In this document: positions 26,647 through 35,675 of the stretch, piece after piece
How positions within the stretch are numbered: position 1 is the first letter of the stretch
How the letters are laid out: every line of letters begins with the position of its first letter
Assembly: GCA_963753545.1 (NCBI GenBank)
Contig: CAVWCQ010000004.1
Coordinates: 1 to 64,000 of the forward strand
Source: CAVWCQ01 sp963753545
GTDB taxonomy: Bacteria; Chloroflexota; Anaerolineae; Aggregatilineales; Aggregatilineaceae
Direction of reading: 5' to 3'
DNA: 64,000 bases
The notes under the pieces: generated by a model
The model's input: the letters and a program-made list of their open reading frames with translations, nothing else
What the model was told of the DNA's origin: nothing
Databases searched by the model: none
Made by a program: the position numbers and the translations under genes

Positions 26647-27909
26647 ATGAAATATATCTGGACCATTGCTCAAAATGATCTGCTCATCGCCGCCAAAGAA
26701 CGCGAATCGTTCTTGCTCGGGCTGCTGATGCCCGTCTTAATGATGCTCCTGCTCGGCGTCGCCATGCCCGGCGAAGAGGCCGAAGGCACGATCCCCATTG
26801 ACATCATTGACCGCGACCACAGCGATCTGTCGGCGTTGTTCATCCGCCTGATTGACCAGGAGATGCAGGCCGGAGAGGGCGGTTTTACCGTCTGCTCCTA
26901 TACCGCTGAACAGCCAGACAGCGATTGTAATCTGCCCGCAACCATCGCCAGCCAGCCGGAAAAATGGGATAACAAAGCCACGAATCGGCTGGAAGATACG
27001 GACACCTACGGCGTGATCATCATCGATGCGGGTTTTGCCGAGGCCCTGCGCGCCGGACAGCAGGTAACGGTGCTCTACAAAAACAATAACAGTCTGTCCG
27101 CCCCGACACTGGCCCAACAAAAGATCAATGCCGCCGTCAGCCGGATGGGTGGCTCTGTGCTGATCGCCAATGCCGCCGTGAATACAGCGGACGCGCGCTT
27201 TAACGCCTCTGCCATCACCCGCGATCAGGTTTTCGGCGCGGCGCTGGCGGAAGCTGAATCCGCCTGGAACAGCACCCCGATCCAGGTATTGTCCAGCGGA
27301 ACGGATAAAAAGCCATCGCACGTCGGCTTTAATCAGAGCGGCCCTGGCATCGCCACCATGTTTGTGATGATGAGCGTCTTAGGCGCGGCGGCGGTGCTGG
27401 TCCTCGAACGGGAGCGCGGCACGCTCCAGCGGCTCTATACGCTGCCCATGCCCAAGGGGCAGATCATCGCCGGCAAACTGCTGGGGCGCTATGTCTACGG
27501 CGTGATCCAGTACATCATGCTCGTCACAGCGGGTACACTGTTCGGCGTGGAATGGGGCGGCAGCCCGCTCGGCATCGCCCTGATCATCCTGGTCTTTCCG
27601 CTGACCGCCGCCGCGCTGGGATTAGCCCTGGCGACGGTTGTCCGCACGACAGCGCAAGCCGCCAGCATTTCCTTGCTGATGGGCCTGACTCTCGCGCCGC
27701 TCGGTGGGGCATGGTGGCCGATGGAAATTGTGCCGGACTTCATGAAGATCATTGGACACGTCTCGCCGATTGCCTGGGCAATGGACGCCTTTCAGGAGAT
27801 GATGTATTACGGCGGTGGCGTGCTTGACATCCTGCCGATGTTGGGTGTCCTTCTAGCCATGGCGGCGCTGTTTTTCGGCTTCGGCGTGTGGCGCTTCCGC
27901 TACGAATAG
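26647..27909 (+). CDS. ABC-2 type transporter permease, second subunit
   Basis: 420 residues starting 12 bp after the first permease. Same topology: helix at 22-42 (SFLLGLLMPVLMMLLLGVAMPG), an outer domain with IIDRDHSDLSALFIRLID, and five C-terminal helices ending LPMLGVLLAMAALFFGFGVWRF. ERERGTLQRLYTLPMPKGQIIAGKLLG is the typical ABC-2 cytosolic loop. The outer domain has two Cys (CSYTAEQPDSDC), possibly disulfide-bonded. The two permeases are paralogues and probably heterodimerise. The unit is followed by a GTAGGGG hairpin and then the HExxH protein. Confidence 0.88.
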   Translation: MKYIWTIAQNDLLIAAKERESFLLGLLMPVLMMLLLGVAMPGEEAEGTIPIDIIDRDHSDLSALFIRLIDQEMQAGEGGFTVCSYTAEQPDSDCNLPATIASQPEKWDNKATNRLEDTDTYGVIIIDAGFAEALRAGQQVTVLYKNNNSLSAPTLAQQKINAAVSRMGGSVLIANAAVNTADARFNASAITRDQVFGAALAEAESAWNSTPIQVLSSGTDKKPSHVGFNQSGPGIATMFVMMSVLGAAAVLVLERERGTLQRLYTLPMPKGQIIAGKLLGRYVYGVIQYIMLVTAGTLFGVEWGGSPLGIALIILVFPLTAAALGLALATVVRTTAQAASISLLMGLTLAPLGGAWWPMEIVPDFMKIIGHVSPIAWAMDAFQEMMYYGGGVLDILPMLGVLLAMAALFFGFGVWRFRYE

Positions 27910-27942
27910 CCTTAAAATAGGTCCGTGCAGGCCACAGAATCG

Positions 27943-27965
27943 TAGGGGTAGGGCTTGCCCTACCC
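27943..27965. repeat. GTAGGGG hairpin, possible terminator
   Basis: GGGTAGGGC (27946-27954) and GCCCTACCC (27957-27965) are perfectly complementary around TT and are followed by ATTTTCTT. It separates the exporter operon from the metalloprotease-like gene. Confidence 0.55.
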
Positions 27966-27982
27966 ATTTTCTTGGAATCGCG

Positions 27983-29299
27983 ATGCTTCATGCTATCCGC
28001 CAGTTCTGGCGCAAGACTCGCCACATCACCTGGATCGGCATCCGCAGCGGACTGTGGGTGCTGTTTTTTGTCGTGCTCACCGGGGCGCTGGGCAGCGGTC
28101 ATGAGTCCGATACATCCCTGCACGGGCAGGTGATCGACATCGTGCGGAACGACCTGTTCAACTATGCGGCGTGGGAAGTGGAAGCCCTGTGGGGCAAAAC
28201 GAAACAGGAACTGTTTGGCGTCCAACCCTACCTGGACGACGGCGAACAGAAGCCGCTGGTAATCGACTATCTGCGCCGCGTGGGACAGCTCCAGCAGCTT
28301 GAGTACCAGATCGAGATCGTGTACGCCAATCCCGATATCAGCGATCCTGCCGCCGCCAGTGCCGATCTGCGCGCCCAGCGAGACACTCTTCAGCGCGATC
28401 TGGCCCAGGATCAGCCGCTGGTTGAGAGCATCATCGAGGCGCAGGTGTCCGCCGTGCTGATCGATGAGGGCTTTGGGACACTGGGCCAGGTGCTGCCGCC
28501 CGTCTCCATGCATTTCACCGAGATTCCAATGGCATTGATCGTCTCGCCCCGCCAGCGCATCGAGACGGTAGTCAATCTCGACCTGAACCCGCTGAATATA
28601 GAACAGCGCAGCACCTATGAAAGTGAGATCGATCACTCGCTGGATGTGTCCTCGCTCACGGTGCGGCTGGGCGGTCTGAGCCTCTATCCCAGCATGATCG
28701 AAGAAACGAGCGATATCGCCTGGGCCTACGAAGTCACCGCCCACGAATGGTCGCACCACTACCTGATGTTTTACCCGCTGGGCCTGGAATATGGTGTTCA
28801 GCCGGAAACGCGCATCATCAACGAGACAGCCGCCTCCTTTTTTGGGCAGGCCGTCGCCGCGAAAGTGTTGGCCCGCTACTACCCGGAACTGCCGCAGCCC
28901 GTTTATAACTCCTTCCTGGCTCCCCCACCCCCGCCCGATCTCTCCGGCGATCCCGATGCGCCGCCCCCCTTTGACTTCGGCAGCGAGTTGAACACGACGC
29001 GCGTCACCGTCGATTGGCTGCTGTCGATGGGTTGGGTCGATGGCGCGGAAACCTACATGGAATACCGTCGGCGCGAATTTGTCCGCCAGGGCTACAACAT
29101 CCGTAAGCTAAATCAAGCCTACTTTGCCTTTTACGGCGGCTACCAGGGCGAACCGGGCGCGGGCGGCGAAGATCCGATTGGCCCCTCCATCGAGGAATTG
29201 CTCACCCTCAGTCCCGATCTGCAAACCTTCCTCAGCACTATGCGCGGCATCACCACCCGCGATCAACTCCTCGCCGCCGTCGAACGAGCGAAAAACTAA
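27983..29299 (+). CDS. Membrane-anchored putative zinc metallopeptidase (HExxH)
   Basis: 438 residues from ATG 27983. One N-terminal membrane segment (SGLWVLFFVVLTGALGSG, about residues 20-37) precedes an extracytoplasmic domain. VTAHEWSHHYLMF (about residues 255-267) is a HExxH zinc motif, and RIINETAASFFGQAVA some 25 residues later supplies the Glu expected as third ligand in gluzincins. A Pro-rich loop (APPPPPDLSGDPDAPPPF) follows. A second Glu/Tyr-rich helix pair is near the end. I cannot name the family, and no propeptide is obvious. It follows the ABC-2 exporter on the same strand, 73 bp away, so shared biology is possible but unproven. Confidence 0.65.
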   Translation: MLHAIRQFWRKTRHITWIGIRSGLWVLFFVVLTGALGSGHESDTSLHGQVIDIVRNDLFNYAAWEVEALWGKTKQELFGVQPYLDDGEQKPLVIDYLRRVGQLQQLEYQIEIVYANPDISDPAAASADLRAQRDTLQRDLAQDQPLVESIIEAQVSAVLIDEGFGTLGQVLPPVSMHFTEIPMALIVSPRQRIETVVNLDLNPLNIEQRSTYESEIDHSLDVSSLTVRLGGLSLYPSMIEETSDIAWAYEVTAHEWSHHYLMFYPLGLEYGVQPETRIINETAASFFGQAVAAKVLARYYPELPQPVYNSFLAPPPPPDLSGDPDAPPPFDFGSELNTTRVTVDWLLSMGWVDGAETYMEYRRREFVRQGYNIRKLNQAYFAFYGGYQGEPGAGGEDPIGPSIEELLTLSPDLQTFLSTMRGITTRDQLLAAVERAKN

Positions 29300-29307
29300 A
29301 AGCAATC

Positions 29308-29352
29308 TCACCGCAGAGAGCGCGGAGAGCGCAAAGAAAAATAAGAGAAAAT
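29308..29352. repeat. Copy of the 'ccgcagagagcgcggagagcgc' repeat, inverted orientation
   Basis: CACCGCAGAGAGCGCGGAGA and its A-rich flank are the reverse complement of the units at 30883-31136. It lies between the metalloprotease-like gene and the propeller gene. Confidence 0.75.
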
Positions 29353-29375
29353 CTGATTTGAAAGGACGCGCCGCA

Positions 29376-30846
29376 ATGATACAAAGAATATTTGAAAGGC
29401 CATCAGGTTGGTTGAGAAGGTTCATAGTGCTTGTAATCATCAGTATCGAACTCTTTGTTCCGATCATTGTCCCGAAGCCCACCTCTGCTCAAGAGCCTCC
29501 ACCTATTGAACAGCTTGCGATCCGGCTTCATGAAGGGGGAATTTCACTTTATAACGTTGATAGGTTGGGGCAATTCCACTTTATAACTACACTTACAGGT
29601 TTCAATCTTTCTCGTTTAAGCTACTCGGTCGGTGCAGAATGGGAAATTGTTTCACCTTCCGATATAGTTGCTTCGCCTGATGGTCGACGTATCGCTTTTA
29701 CAAGTATGAGAAGCACTGGGGAAACAGCTCTATTCGTGTACACTCTAGGACAAACTGAACTGCATCAGGTAGCCGCCCCCGGCATCGGAATATTGAAATG
29801 GTCTCCTCAAAACGATGCGATTTTATTAGCCCCAGCAGAGGTGTTAACTTCATCTTCTGTCCCTTATGTACAAGATGTTTATCTATATGCTTTGGTGTCA
29901 GATAGCTTTGTCAATCTGACCAACACACCTCAAGACGTCGAGCAAGCGGTGCAATGGTTGCCGGATGGAAACCATATTCTATATGATGGAGCACTGATCA
30001 GTTGTACTGCTCCATGTATGCGCTATCGCAATTTGAATGTCTTCGACCGATCCACACAAAATCAGTCGGAATTGGTCGATCTGGGCACTCAGCTTCCTAC
30101 AAATATCACACTTCCTTCATCAGATGTTACCTGCTTTCCACACAATATGGTCTGGTCAACCGCGAATCAACGAGTCTACTACGCTGTGAGTTGTGTTGAT
30201 ATGGCCGATCAGCCTCATAGTGCGCTGTTTTCAGTAGATTTACAGGGAGATAACCGCGTTGAAATTGACTTGACAGCGCTGTATCCTGATGAGGAATTCA
30301 CTGCCATCACGGACCTCTCTGGTCACCCAAAAAGTAGTAATCTCTATCTACTGGTCAAAGCTCGTTTCCTGGAAGGGGTTAACAACCCGCAGCAGGTAGG
30401 GCGCTGGCGTATATTTACAGAATCGGACAGGACATTGGGAACTGGTTGCTGAGCCGGACGAACCATCGCCGCCAGCCGCAGTTATGGCAATTTCACCTGA
30501 CGAGCAGCGAGCGGCCGTTGGCGGGGAGACGCCTCGCGCTGGTTTCTTGTCGATAGCCAATTTGACAACAGGACAAATCTCATTGCGGGCAATTGAGATA
30601 GCCGTGTGTCAAGCCGAATGGCTTGACAATGATACCCTTCTCTTTACGGGCCTCCCAGGTTGTAACACAGGTTTTAACGCACCCGGCATTACTTGGACGC
30701 TCGACATTAACACAGGCATTTCTGTTCAGATGAACAGTGGCCTTGACGGGATTATATGGTTGTTGCCGAATCCGGACGTAGAAGTTGCCAATTTATCTCC
30801 AAAAGCTAATGTTGGGTTCGATCAAAATTACGATGGCAGCAAGTAA
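29376..30846 (+). CDS. Secreted TolB/WD40-type beta-propeller protein (one frameshift)
   Basis: About 489 residues. ATG 29376 has AAAGGA upstream. A signal peptide is visible: basic start MIQRIFERPSGWLRRF, hydrophobic VLVIISIELFVPIIV and TSAQ before the mature EPPP. Blade-like repeats follow: DIVASPDGRRIAFTS, ILKWSPQNDAILLA, AVQWLPDGNHILYDG, NMVWSTANQRVYYAV and, after a frame break near 30430, AVMAISPDEQRAAVGG. These S-P-D-G-x-x-I/V phrases mark TolB-like blades. Base composition is lower in GC than the flanking genes. It probably binds a ligand or protein outside the cell. Confidence 0.7.
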
Positions 30847-30882
30847 CGAGATGTGTTCTCCACACTGAAATTGTTTTTTTTA

Positions 30883-31136
30883 TCTCTTTCCTTGTTTTCC
30901 TCTTGCTTTTCTCTGCGCTCTCCGCGTTCTCCGCGGTGAAATTTGTTTTTCTCTTTTCCTTGTTTTCCTCTTGCTTTTCTCCGCGCTCTCCGCGTTCTCC
31001 GCGGTGAAATTTGTTTTTTCTTTTCCTTCTTTTCTCTTGCTTTTCCTTTGCGCTCTTTGCGGTGAAATTTGCTTTTGTCTTTTTTTGTTTTCCTCTTGCT
31101 TTTCTCCGCGCTCTCCGCGCTCTCCGCGGTGATCCT
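30883..31136. repeat. Four tandem copies of a 60-68-bp repeat
   Basis: Units share a T-rich half (TTTCCTTGTTTTCCTCTTGC) and a GC half (GCGCTCTCCGCGTTCTCCGC followed by GGTGAAATTTG). The third is shorter and reads TTTGCGCTCTTTGCGGTGAA. This is the largest cluster of the dispersed family. An open frame on the minus strand through it is an artefact of the A/G-rich complement. No gene lies between 30847 and 31235. Confidence 0.85.
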
Positions 31137-31235
31137 TTCTTTTAGTTTTTATGCCTAAATGCGCTTGCGGATATCGCCCCTCTGTGGTCCAATTGCACGG
31201 TTGTTTCCACAATGCTATTTTGAGGAGTAGTTCTC

Positions 31236-32192
31236 ATGATCGTTACAACTGATGCACTTTTCCGCCTCGCTTACGGCAAGTACGCCGTTGGCGCTTATAA
31301 CATTAACAATATGGAGCAGGCGCTGGGCCTGTTCCGGGGCAATGTCCAGGCCGAAGCGCCCTTCATCATCCAGATTTCCAAGGGCGCGCGCAAGTACGCC
31401 GAAGTTTCGATGATCGAAGCCATTATCCGCGCCTGCGACGAACTCTTCCCCGAAGCGATCTTCGCCGTCCATCTCGATCACGGCGACGAGCAGACCTGCT
31501 ATTCCTGCATCAACTCCGGCTTCTATTCGTCGGTCATGATCGATGCCTCGCACGAAACGTTTGACGGAAACGTCGCGACCACCCGCCGCGTCGTCGAACG
31601 CGCCCACGCCAAGGGCCTGTCCGTCGAAGCGGAACTCGGTATGCTGGGCGGCGTTGAGGAAGACATCAAGGTCGATGAGAAGCACGCCATGCTGACCGAC
31701 CCCGACGAAGCGAAAGCCTTCGTGGAACAGAGCGGCTGCGACAGCCTCGCGGTAGCCGTCGGCACGAGCCACGGTGCGTACAAGTTCAAGGGCCAGCAGT
31801 CGCTGCACTTTGACCGCATCGAAGCCATCGGCAAGATTCTGCCCGGCTTCCCGCTGGTTATGCACGGCTCCAGCTCCGTCCCGCAGGAAGAAGTGCTGCG
31901 TATCAACGCGGCGGGCGGCGCGCTTGATCCATCGGCGCGCGGCGTGAATGAAGACGAATTCCAGCGCGCAGCCAGTCTCGGCGTGACCAAGGTCAACATC
32001 GACACCGATGGCCGCCTCGTGTGGACGCGCGTTCACCGCGAATTCTTCCGCGACAAGCCAGCCGAATTTGACTTCCGCACCCCCGGCAAAATCTTCATGG
32101 CCGAATACGCGAACTTCATCATCCACAAGGCGGAGAAGCTCGGCTCGGCGGGCCAGATCAACACGATACGCGCGGCCCTCGCCGTCAAGTAA
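31236..32192 (+). CDS. fba: Class II fructose-bisphosphate aldolase family
   Basis: 318 residues from ATG 31236, with GAGGAG 8 nt upstream. Metal and catalytic residues are in place: AVHLDHGDEQTCY (His zinc ligand and catalytic Asp), EAELGMLGG (Glu), VGTSHGAYKF (His ligand) and LVMHGSSSV (His ligand). NIDTDGRLVWT is the phosphate-binding stretch. Family members cleave fructose-1,6-bisphosphate or tagatose-1,6-bisphosphate to triose phosphates. The segment SSVPQEEVLRINAAGGAL with an 'Arg-Gly-Val' helix fits class IIB. A perfect hairpin terminator follows at 32276. Confidence 0.9.
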   Translation: MIVTTDALFRLAYGKYAVGAYNINNMEQALGLFRGNVQAEAPFIIQISKGARKYAEVSMIEAIIRACDELFPEAIFAVHLDHGDEQTCYSCINSGFYSSVMIDASHETFDGNVATTRRVVERAHAKGLSVEAELGMLGGVEEDIKVDEKHAMLTDPDEAKAFVEQSGCDSLAVAVGTSHGAYKFKGQQSLHFDRIEAIGKILPGFPLVMHGSSSVPQEEVLRINAAGGALDPSARGVNEDEFQRAASLGVTKVNIDTDGRLVWTRVHREFFRDKPAEFDFRTPGKIFMAEYANFIIHKAEKLGSAGQINTIRAALAVK

Positions 32193-32208
32193 TAATTCAC
32201 ACGCTTTC

Positions 32209-32275
32209 GTAGGGGCGCTGCTTTGCGTGCTGCGTGCGAAGCTAAGCCGCGACGCCGCTAAGCCGCCGCGCCCAG
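32209..32275. repeat. GTAGGGGCGCTG repeat with 'gctaagccgc' motifs
   Basis: GTAGGGGCGCTGCTTTGCGT begins a stretch with repeats of GCGAAGCTAAGCCGC; close relatives are at 32411-32525 and 44616-44664, and inverted copies at 39894-39940 and 42350-42385. Confidence 0.65.
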
Positions 32276-32303
32276 GGGCGGGTTAACTAACCCGCCCTTT
32301 TTT
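32276..32303 (+). terminator. Terminator after the aldolase gene
   Basis: GGGCGGGTT (32276-32284) and AACCCGCCC (32289-32297) pair perfectly around AACT and are followed by six T. The stem sequence is shared with the hairpin at 49492-49513. Confidence 0.8.
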
Positions 32304-32336
32304 CTTCGTAATAAACACGAAATTCCCCTCAAAATT

Positions 32337-32716
32337 AGTACTTAAAGTTCAACTTTAAAGGAGTATTTTAGGGAAGAATCTGTGCTATCCTGAATATGGG
32401 GCAGGCAGTTGTAGGGGCATATGGCAATACGCCCTCTCGCTCTCTTGCCCGCGTGCAAAGCTAAGCCGCGTGCACAGCTAAGCCGCGTGCGAAGCTAAGC
32501 CGCTGCGCAGAGTGACGTAGCCGCTGCAAGAGGTTTATTAATCTTTTCTCTCTTTTGTTTTTCTCTGCGTTCTCCGCGCTCTCCGCGGTGAAAATGCTTT
32601 TGCTTTTTAGGCTCGCACTTCCGGAGGTTCGCACACTGTTATAAAACGGTTAGTCACACCCCCCAAAAAATATATTGTGGCGGATCGCTACGCGGAGAAG
32701 TGATCAACTAATTTTT
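32337..32716 (+). repeat. Composite intergenic element, copy A
   Basis: Left block AGTACTTAAAGTTCAACTTT continuing to about 32390, including the palindrome TTAAAGTT-C-AACTTTAA and GGAGTATTTTAGGG. Right block 32679-32716 reads GGCGGATCGCTACGCGGAGA followed by AGTGATCAACT. Both blocks recur in the same order at 44324-44539 (inverted) and 54933-55131. Between them this copy holds a GTAGGGGC repeat and a 'ctccgcgctctccgcggtgaaa' repeat (32546-32612), which account for its greater length. The rest of 32717-32899 is AT-rich with no gene visible. Confidence 0.7.
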
Positions 32717-32899
32717 GCCGAAAGTTAGAATGAGGGAGAAATCGCCCATTTTTTCCAATCGCAAAACAGGCAAAATTTCACAAAAACCTATTAAGTTCGC
32801 TATGAAATCATATTAAATGATCCATGACACGCGCCAATATGTAATTTACCATCAGGACCGGAAATTTTAGGGGCGGGATATCGACCCACCCCTTCCTGA

Positions 32900-33382
32900 T
32901 CACCGCAGCCGCTTTTCGTATCGGACTTCTGCGCCATCCTGCCGGACGCGCTTATAGCCCACCTTCTCATAAAAGTGGTGGTTGCGCATCGCCCAGATCG
33001 GTGTGCCCAGCGTCCAGCGCTTCACCGTCGGGAACGCCTCCTCGATGTGCCGCATTGCCAGCGTGCCGATCCCCCGGTTCTGGCAGTCCGGCTCGAGATA
33101 GATGCGCCCCAGTTCGTAATGCTCGCTGCGTTTGCCGCCTCGCGTGTCAGGCCGCATGCGGAAGAGGATCATCCCGCCGATGATGCGCCCTTCTTCGACA
33201 ATCTTCAGATAGGCCGTCGCTTTGTGGATCATCTCTAGCTGCCACTGCGCCGAATCATAGCCGGGTGGCCCGCCGCTCTCCTTGCCCGTAAATCGCCGCG
33301 AATCGTCATCAAAGCAGCGCGTCTGCACCTCGACCAGGGCAGAAACATCGTTAAACGTGGCTTTCTCGAAGGTAACGGCCAT
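32900..33382 (-). CDS. GNAT acetyltransferase
   Basis: 160 residues. FEKATFNDVSALVEVQTRCF is the N-terminal strand-helix, EEGRIIGGMILFRM the central strand pair, and LEPDCQNRGIGTLAMRHIE the acetyl-CoA loop (Q-N-R-G-I-G). WTLGTPIWAMRNHHFYEKVGYKRV is the classic C-terminal N..FYEK.GF/Y motif. Substrate unknown. It is read toward copy A of the composite element. Confidence 0.87.
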   Translation of the reverse strand: MAVTFEKATFNDVSALVEVQTRCFDDDSRRFTGKESGGPPGYDSAQWQLEMIHKATAYLKIVEEGRIIGGMILFRMRPDTRGGKRSEHYELGRIYLEPDCQNRGIGTLAMRHIEEAFPTVKRWTLGTPIWAMRNHHFYEKVGYKRVRQDGAEVRYEKRLR

Positions 33383-33603
33383 GCTCGTTTTCTCCTAAAC
33401 ATGCGTCTGATCCGAACATGGCCGTTATGATAGCGGTGTGGCACGGGGGAAAGTCCCCGAAAAGTTGTGGCGTTTTCGGGCGGCGCGGTATACTATGTTT
33501 ATTCGCAGACGCCCCAAATTGTACCGGGGCGTTTGCCCGTATTTTGCCTGCCTTTTTTCTCCTCTCCAGCGCAGTCTGGAGAGGGGTGCGGCGGTGAGGT
33601 GGC

Positions 33604-34752
33604 CTACACCCGCTCCATATCCCAATCGCACAACATCTGCGCCAGAAACGCGGCGCGGCGCGGTATCGTGCGAATGATCACCTGTTCGTGCGCGGCATGC
33701 AGTCCGCTGCCACCCGGCCCCATTCCGTCTAGCGTGGGGATGCCCATCGCCGCCGTGAAGTTGCCATCACTGCCGCCGCCGCTGCCCGCTTCCGGCAGAT
33801 CCATGCCCAGCTTGCGGGCAATCGCCTGGGCCTGCTGCGCCGTGCGGATCATCTGCTCATTGCGCTCCATCGGCCCCCGATCAATCCCGCCCACCACTTC
33901 GACCCGCGCCCCGGGCAAAACAGGCTCGATTTCTCTCATGGCTTTCTCGATGCGCGCCGCCTCACTTGCCTTGAGGAAGCGCACGTCCACGTACATCGTT
34001 GCTTCGGGTGGGATCACGTTGGACGCGATTCCGCCGTTGATCGTCGTCACCGAGACGGATGTCCCGTTCGGCAGATCGTTCAGCTTATGGATCTGGATCG
34101 CCTGGTGCGCGGCCTCGATCACGGCGTTAATTCCGGCCTCGGGCGCGTTCCCTGCGTGGGAGGCACGCCCAATGGTTTTGACGTCGTACCGGGCGATGCC
34201 CTTGCGCCACGTCTTGAGCGATTCGCCGTCGGCGGCAGGTTCCATCACCAGCACCAGCCCGCACTGCGCGGCGAGTTCTACAATCAACGGGCGCGTATGG
34301 ATCGCCCCGATCTCTTCTTCGCTGTTGAACAGTGCCCAGATCGGGCGGTTCGGCATTTCACCGCGATCCACCAGCCCTCGGATCGCTTCCAGGGCCACGA
34401 CGATCCCGCCCTTCATATCCACCGCGCCCGGCCCGAAAACGAGATCGCCTTCGCGCCGCCAGGGCATGGTTTCCAGCGTGCCAACGGGCCAGACGGTATC
34501 CAAATGACTGAGCAGCATGATCGGCTTGCCCGGCGCGTCCCCGTTCCAGATCGCCACCGGAACATCGCCCGCCGCTGGATAGGCATACATACGCACGTCC
34601 GCGCCCAGTTGGTGGCAGATATCCGCGACAAACTGCCCGAAGAAATCGACGTGCGCTTTGCTGGATGATGGCGATTCCATCCGCACCATTTTTTCCAGCA
34701 GAGTCACCATCGCTTCGGTGCGATCCATATAAAAATGCAGACGATCAGACAT
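33604..34752 (-). CDS. M20-family metallopeptidase, carboxypeptidase G2-like
   Basis: 382 residues. Di-zinc site: LLSHLDTVWPVG (His, Asp), GPGAVDMKGG (bridging Asp), FNSEEEIG (general base Glu and ligand Glu), LVMEPA (Glu) and GSGLHAAHEQV (His). The dimerisation domain is inserted at about residues 180-290 (KTIGRASHAGNAPEAGINAV). The sequence DTVWPVGTL is characteristic of the glutamate carboxypeptidase subgroup, which removes C-terminal Glu or cleaves related amide bonds. A paralogue of the same type is at 36302-37447. The 2H phosphoesterase gene ends 15 bp upstream of its start region. Confidence 0.9.
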   Translation of the reverse strand: MSDRLHFYMDRTEAMVTLLEKMVRMESPSSSKAHVDFFGQFVADICHQLGADVRMYAYPAAGDVPVAIWNGDAPGKPIMLLSHLDTVWPVGTLETMPWRREGDLVFGPGAVDMKGGIVVALEAIRGLVDRGEMPNRPIWALFNSEEEIGAIHTRPLIVELAAQCGLVLVMEPAADGESLKTWRKGIARYDVKTIGRASHAGNAPEAGINAVIEAAHQAIQIHKLNDLPNGTSVSVTTINGGIASNVIPPEATMYVDVRFLKASEAARIEKAMREIEPVLPGARVEVVGGIDRGPMERNEQMIRTAQQAQAIARKLGMDLPEAGSGGGSDGNFTAAMGIPTLDGMGPGGSGLHAAHEQVIIRTIPRRAAFLAQMLCDWDMERV

Positions 34753-34767
34753 TCCAGCGGCTCCCCT

Positions 34768-35476
34768 TCACTGCTGCCCCGCCAGCGGATAGCGCCCCAA
34801 CAGCTCCACCACGCCAGGAGACATAAACCAGTCGTTGAATACCCATTCGGCACGGTCTGCCACAAATCCGCCCAGGTCACGCGCGCGGGCCTCTGCCAAC
34901 CATTCTACCAGACGCGGTACATTTTGCGGCACACTTCGGAAGCGTAAAACAGACAAATGGGCCGTCACGCTGCGGTATCGCCGCTCCGTCGCCCCACCCA
35001 ATCCCGCCGCCGCTAACTCCGTCCGCAGGTGATCGCGCACGGCATTCAGCGCGTCGTGATCGGGATAGCCGCAGACCAGCACGCAGTCCGGGCTGGCGAT
35101 AATTCCCCGCAGGCGGATCGTGATCGGCGCGCTCCGGCGGAACACCTCGGCAAAAATGGCGGAATAGGCATCCACTGGCACAGCTTCGCGGCGGATTACC
35201 CTCGGCGGCGGAAATGACCGATAGCACGGTGATGTGTAACTGCTCCCCCGTGTAGTTGTACTGTCCTGGCACGATCTGATCCAGTTCGGCAATCGCGTCC
35301 AGGATATTCTGCCGGGCGGGTTCAGCGGGACGCAGGAGCAGCGTGGTTCCGCGCCGCGTATCGCCGGGAATATCGAGCAGATGCGGATCGGTTTGCACCG
35401 TACCCTGCTGGAACACCTCCAATCCTTTCGCGGCGATAGTGTCGTACGTGTGGTAGAGATGATCAGCATGGGACAC
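34768..35476 (-). CDS. 2H phosphoesterase / 2'-5' RNA ligase-like protein (one frameshift)
   Basis: About 236 residues after joining the frames near 35210. The two catalytic motifs of the superfamily are both present: HITVLS in the first half (EQLHITVLSVIS) and HLSVLRF in the second (SVTAHLSVLRFRS), fitting H-x-T/S-x. The N-terminus MSHADHLYHTYDTIAAKGLE begins at ATG 35476. Members hydrolyse cyclic phosphates or 2'-5' linkages in RNA; the substrate is unknown here. It is the middle gene of a minus-strand run with the M20 peptidase downstream and the V4R-like gene upstream. Confidence 0.75.
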
Positions 35477-35498
35477 GACAAGAAAGCTCCTTCGGGGA

Positions 35499-35675
35499 TC
35501 AGCATGTGATGGTGATCGGCGGCGCGAGTACAGCGCCGCCGATGCTCAAAGCCGGGCTGGCATCATGCCCCTTCTGCTCGCTGCGAAACTCCGCCTGTTC
35601 GAACGGCTGGCCCTGCTTGAATCCCCCGGCAGAACCGATATCAAGTTCCGTGCTGTATTTAGAACCAACCGTCAC
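35499..35675 (-). CDS. Possible 58-residue protein coupled to the V4R-like gene
   Basis: A stop-free frame starts with GTG at 35675, overlapping the upstream TGA by the four bases GTGA, and ends TGA at 35499. It reads VTVGSKYSTELDIGSAGGFK and ends in GGAVLAPPITITC. The overlap is the classic arrangement for translational coupling. I recognise no family, and the high GC makes chance frames common, so this is tentative. Confidence 0.35.
   Translation of the reverse strand: MTVGSKYSTELDIGSAGGFKQGQPFEQAEFRSEQKGHDASPALSIGGAVLAPPITITC

Noticed and set aside
29124..29375. Upstream extension of the propeller gene into the end of the metalloprotease-like gene.
   Set aside because: The overlap is in another frame of a well supported gene; the signal peptide starts at 29376 after a good ribosome-binding site.
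30883..31136. Possible CRISPR array.
   Set aside because: Units are contiguous, about 60-68 bp, with no unique spacers and no cas gene nearby.
30880..31212. A 110-codon Lys/Arg/Glu-rich frame on the minus strand.
   Set aside because: It is the translation of four tandem intergenic repeats, a known source of false genes.
31193..31221. TTGCAC and TATTTT 17 bp apart upstream of the aldolase gene, as a promoter.
   Set aside because: The start of transcription would fall after the GAGGAG ribosome-binding site, so this pair cannot serve the gene.
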